Shown here: one piece after another, positions 60,768 through 64,000 of the stretch
How the letters are laid out: every line of letters starts with the position of its first letter
How positions within the stretch are numbered: position 1 is the first letter of the stretch
Assembly (NCBI RefSeq): GCF_003217515.1
Contig: NZ_QJSX01000017.1
Coordinates: 45,018 to 109,017 of the forward strand
Direction of reading: 5' to 3'
DNA: 64,000 bases
DNA from: Deinococcus yavapaiensis KR-236
Lineage (GTDB): Bacteria; Deinococcota; Deinococci; Deinococcales; Deinococcaceae
Translations under genes and position numbers: made by a program
Notes under the pieces: model-generated
What the model was told of the DNA's origin: nothing
The model's database searches: none
What the model saw: only the letters and a program-made list of their open reading frames with translations

Positions 60768-61324
60768 GCCATCTTTAGGGTGGCTATCGTGCGACGCCCT
60801 GCTGTTTCGCCTGTAAGAGGTCGAGGCGGGTGGGCGTCCTTCTGCTTGTGGACGCGTGGAGGACCACGGCTAACGGTGTTTGACGAGGAATGGTCCTCGA
60901 GGATGCTTGCTGGCGAAGGCTGTATTCACAACGCGCGATTTGAAGGGGAATTCACGGATGTTGGCGCCGACCATGTCGCTTTCGCTTTTTTTCACATGTG
61001 CTCGCCACTCTGCCTTGCCGAAACTTCCCCGTGATTATCACTCTTGGTCAGTTTTGACGAGCAAAACGACGTAGTGTCCTAAAGTCTTTTGAACATCTCC
61101 TTTCTCAAAGGAGATTAAGAGTAATTGGGGGTAAGTCTTTTTCACCATATATCCGATAAGGGCTGTCCTCACTATATCGCTTTGCCTTTCTTGCGTGTCG
61201 GGATTGGCTTGCCGTTTCTTTCCTCATCCCGCTCTCGCTATGGCATGAGCAGGGGAGACGGGGACTCATGTCTGATACGTCACTTTGGACGAAGCACAGA
61301 TATCTGGTTCTCGTTGGATATATT
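60768..61324. other. intergenic, one hairpin
   Basis: 557 bp, less G+C-rich than neighbours. Perfect 9-bp hairpin ATCTCCTTT/AAAGGAGAT (61095-61103, 61107-61115, loop CTC), without a U run; it could be an operator. No gene supported. Confidence 0.35.
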
Positions 61325-62191
61325 ATGAATCCCATGGCAGAACTGCACGCCTCGTCCCACCGAAGCGCCCACGACGTTCTAAGACGCCACCTCGTCGTCG
61401 GCGACCTCGAAAGCGTACTGGATCTCGTCGCCCAGCACTTCCCCGGCATGCCCGGCGACCGTACCCGCCGCACGAACGTCGAAGGTGCCCGCCTCTACCT
61501 TCGCTGGGCGCGCGAGCAACAGCACAGCGTCCTCAACGCCGACGAGCGCGTCGCCCGCGCGTACCACGATCACCTGATCGCCAAGCACGGCGACGCCACG
61601 ACCTCCATCGCCAACCGCCTGTCGCACGTCCGCACCCTTTACCGCGCCTTGTTCCAACTCGGCGCCATCACCATCAATCCCTTCGAGGCTCTTCGGCAAG
61701 CCAACCCCGATCGAATCGACCGCCGCGAGATCTTCGAAGACGACGAACTTCAACGCCTCCTGCAACACGCCACCCTCGAAGAGCGAGCCCTCGTCCTCGT
61801 CGGCGCGCACGCCGGCCTCGCCACCCGCGAAGTCCTCTCGCTCACGTGGACGCACGTGCACCTCGACCGCGGTTGGATCGATCTCGGCCGCGTCATCCCC
61901 CTCACGGACGACGCCGCGCACGCCTTGGGCAACCTCGCCAAACGACGCGGGCACGGCAGCCTCCTGCCCTCCGACGAGCGCGTCTTCGACCTCGCCGACG
62001 ACACCGACCTTCGCCGCCGCCTCTACCGACTGTGTCGAGGCGCGCGCGTGCCGTACCGACCGTGGCGGGCCTTACGCAACACGGCCGCGCAAAAGTTGCT
62101 GATGGCAACGCGCAACCCCCGCCGGACCGCCAAGCGCCTCGGGTTGCGTGGCACGCCGCGCGCCAGCGTTCGCAAGCTTCGCGAAACCTAG
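61325..62191 (+). CDS. tyrosine-recombinase-like protein lacking catalytic residues
   Basis: 288 aa from ATG 61325 (61334 equally possible, 7 nt after TATTAT). The N-terminal core-binding domain (GDRTRRTNVEGARLYLRWAREQQHSVLNADERVARAYHDHLIAKHGDATTSIANRLSHVRTLYRALFQLGAITINPFEAL) and the catalytic-fold half (LVLVGAHAGLATREVLSLTWTHVHLDRGWIDLG...PYRPWRALRNTAAQKLLMATRNPRRTAKRLGLRG) are those of XerC/D-type enzymes. But the catalytic set R-H-R-Y is largely missing: GLR is GLA, the HxLRH box reads RALRN and the terminal Tyr is absent. It probably binds DNA without cutting. It lies 0.6 kb downstream of the origin genes. Confidence 0.7.
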   Translation: MNPMAELHASSHRSAHDVLRRHLVVGDLESVLDLVAQHFPGMPGDRTRRTNVEGARLYLRWAREQQHSVLNADERVARAYHDHLIAKHGDATTSIANRLSHVRTLYRALFQLGAITINPFEALRQANPDRIDRREIFEDDELQRLLQHATLEERALVLVGAHAGLATREVLSLTWTHVHLDRGWIDLGRVIPLTDDAAHALGNLAKRRGHGSLLPSDERVFDLADDTDLRRRLYRLCRGARVPYRPWRALRNTAAQKLLMATRNPRRTAKRLGLRGTPRASVRKLRET

Positions 62192-62195
62192 GCGC

Positions 62196-62238
62196 GCCTT
62201 TTCAAGGCGGGCAGTCACGACGCCCGCCTTGAAAAGGC
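62196..62238 (+). terminator. bidirectional terminator between convergent genes
   Basis: Perfect 17-bp stem GCCTTTTCAAGGCGGGC/GCCCGCCTTGAAAAGGC (62196-62212, 62222-62238), 9-nt loop. It lies between the recombinase-like and stalk-like genes and would work in both directions, since each strand carries an internal TTTT. Confidence 0.75.
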
Positions 62239-62267
62239 CAGGTTTCAAAATGCGTCCGCTTCGCCGC

Positions 62268-62963
62268 TCAGGATTTGCAGTCGAGTTGCACGCGCACGCT
62301 CGGATCGGGCACCGTGAACTTCACGCCGACGTAATCGGGAATCTTCGGGTCGATCAGAACAAGGAACTTGTTCGGCCTCGGCACTCCCTGCAGAGGCGTT
62401 CCACGCGGATGCGAGAACTTCAGCGTGAACGTCATCACGCCGCCCGGCACGACGTTCTTGCTCCACGCTTCGAGCACGTCGTTCTCGTCCACTTTGAGCG
62501 TCTTGCCGTCGGGCTGCACGAGCACGAAGCGCGTGAAAGGCTCCGATCCGAAGCCGGCGCTCATGAGGCTGAGGCTCTTGTTCGAACCGTTCCGCACCTC
62601 CAAGTTGACCGCCCAACCGGGAATGTCCGGGCTGCCCGCGTCGGGCAGCCGAATCGGATTGATGGACGTCACCTTCACGCGCCAGATGCCGTTGAAGAAG
62701 GTCTGGCTCATGCAGCCTTGCAGCGCCGTGACTTGGTTCGCGCCGCCTTGAGCGCCAGAGGACGCCAAGGTGAGGGTGCTTCCTTTCACGGTGGCGTTCA
62801 CGCCGAGCGACTTGAGCGCCGTGACGGGAACGTACGTGCGGCCGTCCACGACGATGGCCTTGTCGGACAGCGCGGCGCCGTTGATGACGAGATTAAGTTG
62901 CGTCGTCGCCGCGAAAGCGACGGCGCCCAAGGTTAAGAGCGGAATGAGGAAGTTCCACTTCAT
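62268..62963 (-). CDS. secreted protein with stalk-like N-terminal domain
   Basis: A 231-aa exported protein. Signal peptide MKWNFLIPLLTLGAVAFA, then a copper-amine-oxidase-N/stalk-type domain (LNLVINGAALSDKAIVVDGRTYVPVTALKSLGVNATVKGSTLTLAS), a module usually found on cell-surface proteins. A second beta-rich domain (about 85-225: WRVKVTSINPIRLPDAGSPDIPGWAVNLEVRNGSNKSLSLMSAGFG...TPLQGVPRPNKFLVLIDP) looks like an Ig-like fold. Two Cys (LQGCM and LDCKS) may form a disulphide. RBS GGAGG is 4 nt before ATG. Function unknown; it is probably a surface or periplasmic binding module. Confidence 0.75.
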   Translation of the reverse strand: MKWNFLIPLLTLGAVAFAATTQLNLVINGAALSDKAIVVDGRTYVPVTALKSLGVNATVKGSTLTLASSGAQGGANQVTALQGCMSQTFFNGIWRVKVTSINPIRLPDAGSPDIPGWAVNLEVRNGSNKSLSLMSAGFGSEPFTRFVLVQPDGKTLKVDENDVLEAWSKNVVPGGVMTFTLKFSHPRGTPLQGVPRPNKFLVLIDPKIPDYVGVKFTVPDPSVRVQLDCKS

Positions 62964-63671
62964 AAGTTCCTCCGGCCCACTCGGCGGCGTGGCGCTCGTC
63001 GAGCGTGGACTCGAGCGTTTCGAAAAGCCGGGGCCGCGCAGCGTGCTGTTGCGGCCGGTCTGCCTTGAACCTCGTGAAGGGCGACGACGGACGCGCGACG
63101 ATGAGAGACGTCATCTCGATTGTTTCAAACAGTCACTCATCATAACGACGACCATCCTTTAGGACACGTTATTTCGCTCTCATGGAAAAACGGCCGTTCC
63201 CTCCTTCATAACGCGAACACAGAGCACGAGACGCGAGCCTTCGAGGGCCGCGAGTCCGCTTCGGCAATGGAGAGAAATTCATGCGATGTGGGAGACGTCG
63301 CGCGAAACCGAAAGATGTTCGGATCCGCGAAGCACCTCCTCTGCGCTCGCGAAGGTTCACGGCGTGCTGGCCAGCTCTCGGCATCCAACGCCGCGGCGCC
63401 GGGAAGCAAGCGATCCTATCGACGAGCGCCATCGAAGCTTCGCGAGGTTTCACCGGACGCACCGGAGGTGGTTCCTGGCAGGAGCGAGAACGTTCTGACC
63501 TTCAGACGCGGGCTTCGATGCGTGATCCTTCTCGATCAACGAGGCGGACGGGACACTCTTTCTCGCAGGAGACCGCGTTGGGAGGCGAGCGCGAATGATC
63601 GAGGCCAACTTCCGTTCAACACGTGCCCCGACCCTTCTCACGCCGCCGCTTTCAATCAAGGAGGAGACTTC
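62964..63671. other. intergenic, no gene recognised
   Basis: About 700 bp. The open frame here reads as arginine/serine-rich nonsense until 63672. CTTTAGGACAC (63156-63166) is a possible half of a site also seen, inverted, at 61073-61083, but the match is short. Confidence 0.35.
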
Positions 63672-63818
63672 ATGTCCGCCCCGCAACGAGCCCAGAGCTG
63701 GAATTCGTACGCAGATCGCTACGCGGGCTCGACGCCGAACTCCTCACCGCCGACACCGCCCAAGCGTGACTACGTCGTTGGAGTTTCTCGGCAGACCGCG
63801 CGCGAGTGGGTGCGTTGA
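63672..63818 (+). pseudogene. small HTH protein gene, frame-shifted
   Basis: AAGGAGGAG lies 6 nt before ATG 63672, an excellent start. The frame gives 48 aa ending VSRQTAREWVR, an HTH recognition helix. The preceding helix makes sense only in another frame (GLDAELLTADTAQA, about 63725-63765), so a frameshift near 63766 has broken an excisionase- or regulator-like HTH gene. Confidence 0.5.
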
Positions 63819-64000
63819 TGGCGCGGGTCAGAGAAGTGCTCGACATGGAACGTGGAGGAGCGCCGCAAGCGTCGGATCAACACGCCAAAACGAGGGCTAT
63901 TGGCACGTCAACTTTGATCTGTCATTCGAGACGGGCACAACCGATGCCGTTTCGTCCGCACTTCCTCCGATCGCGGCGTTTCATCACAGGTGTCGGACGC
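63819..64000. other. window end, no gene recognised
   Basis: Possible continuation of the broken HTH gene; no clear start, stop or family feature before the window ends. Confidence 0.3.

Noticed and set aside
61073..63166. GTGTCCTAAAG and its inverse (61073-61083, 63156-63166) as ends of a mobile element
   Set aside because: An 11-bp match is expected many times by chance in 64 kb, no target duplication is seen and no transposase lies between them.
1..64000. tRNA or rRNA genes
   Set aside because: No cloverleaf with TTCGANNC and matching arms and no rRNA-like stretch was found on reading both strands.

Overview
The window looks like part of a secondary replicon (plasmid, megaplasmid or second chromosome) of a Deinococcus-like bacterium. 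The reasons are high G+C; many start codons sitting exactly 6 nt after a TANNNT-type -10 box (leaderless mRNAs, known to be common in Deinococcus); large soluble multi-PAS/GAF histidine kinases; and a self-contained maintenance kit. The kit is a parA-parB pair with an upstream 20-bp palindrome, a replication-initiator-like gene running into 33-34 bp iterons, a probable antisense RNA, and a degenerate tyrosine-recombinase-like gene. The genus and replicon type are inferences from gene content; no rRNA, tRNA or CRISPR array was seen.

Layout. 0.4-8 kb: GNAT acetyltransferase, GAF/PAS/HD-GYP phosphodiesterase, BTAD-AAA transcriptional activator, DEAD-box RNA helicase, RibD/DHFR-like reductase. 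8-14 kb: cupin, a second BTAD-AAA activator, a secreted protein, and a DUF4406-like gene divergent from a DeoR regulator across a shared operator. 13.8-18 kb: a 1295-aa histidine kinase overlapping a CheY-like receiver. 18-20.6 kb: leaderless MarR gene followed by two VOC/ring-cleavage dioxygenase-like genes, with the same palindrome at both control regions. 21-25 kb: orphan PstS with a structured leader, and a MocR/YczE divergent pair. 25.6-28.9 kb: a graveyard of frame-shifted hydrolases and peptidases. 28.9-30.6 kb: parB/parA and a parS-like palindrome. 31-34 kb: small secreted protein, a 38-aa gene, an MFS exporter and a trypsin fragment. 34-42.8 kb: a co-directional locus (LacI regulator, family-5 solute-binding protein, permease, permease-ATPase fusion, ATPase, GH3 glycosidase) behind one strong promoter with a double LacI operator; it reads as uptake and hydrolysis of beta-gluco-oligosaccharides. 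43.7-50.2 kb: orphan sugar-binding protein, M23 peptidase with TolC-like repeats, and a 1034-aa beta-helix/Ig-like lipoprotein. 50.6-54.4 kb: a second large kinase split by a frameshift inside a GAF domain. 54.8-57.3 kb: MarR-DHA2 efflux operon. 57.5-62.2 kb: replication module. 62.3-64 kb: secreted stalk-like protein and a frame-shifted HTH gene.

How it works together: regulators lie next to their likely targets (DeoR/DUF4406, MarR/dioxygenases, MocR/YczE, LacI/glucoside operon, MarR/DHA2), each with a visible palindrome or direct repeat over a promoter. The most noteworthy non-protein signals are the iteron/antisense-RNA origin, the perfect ParB-site-like palindrome, a three-helix RNA candidate upstream of pstS, and two tiny promoter-plus-terminator cassettes in convergent intergenic regions.
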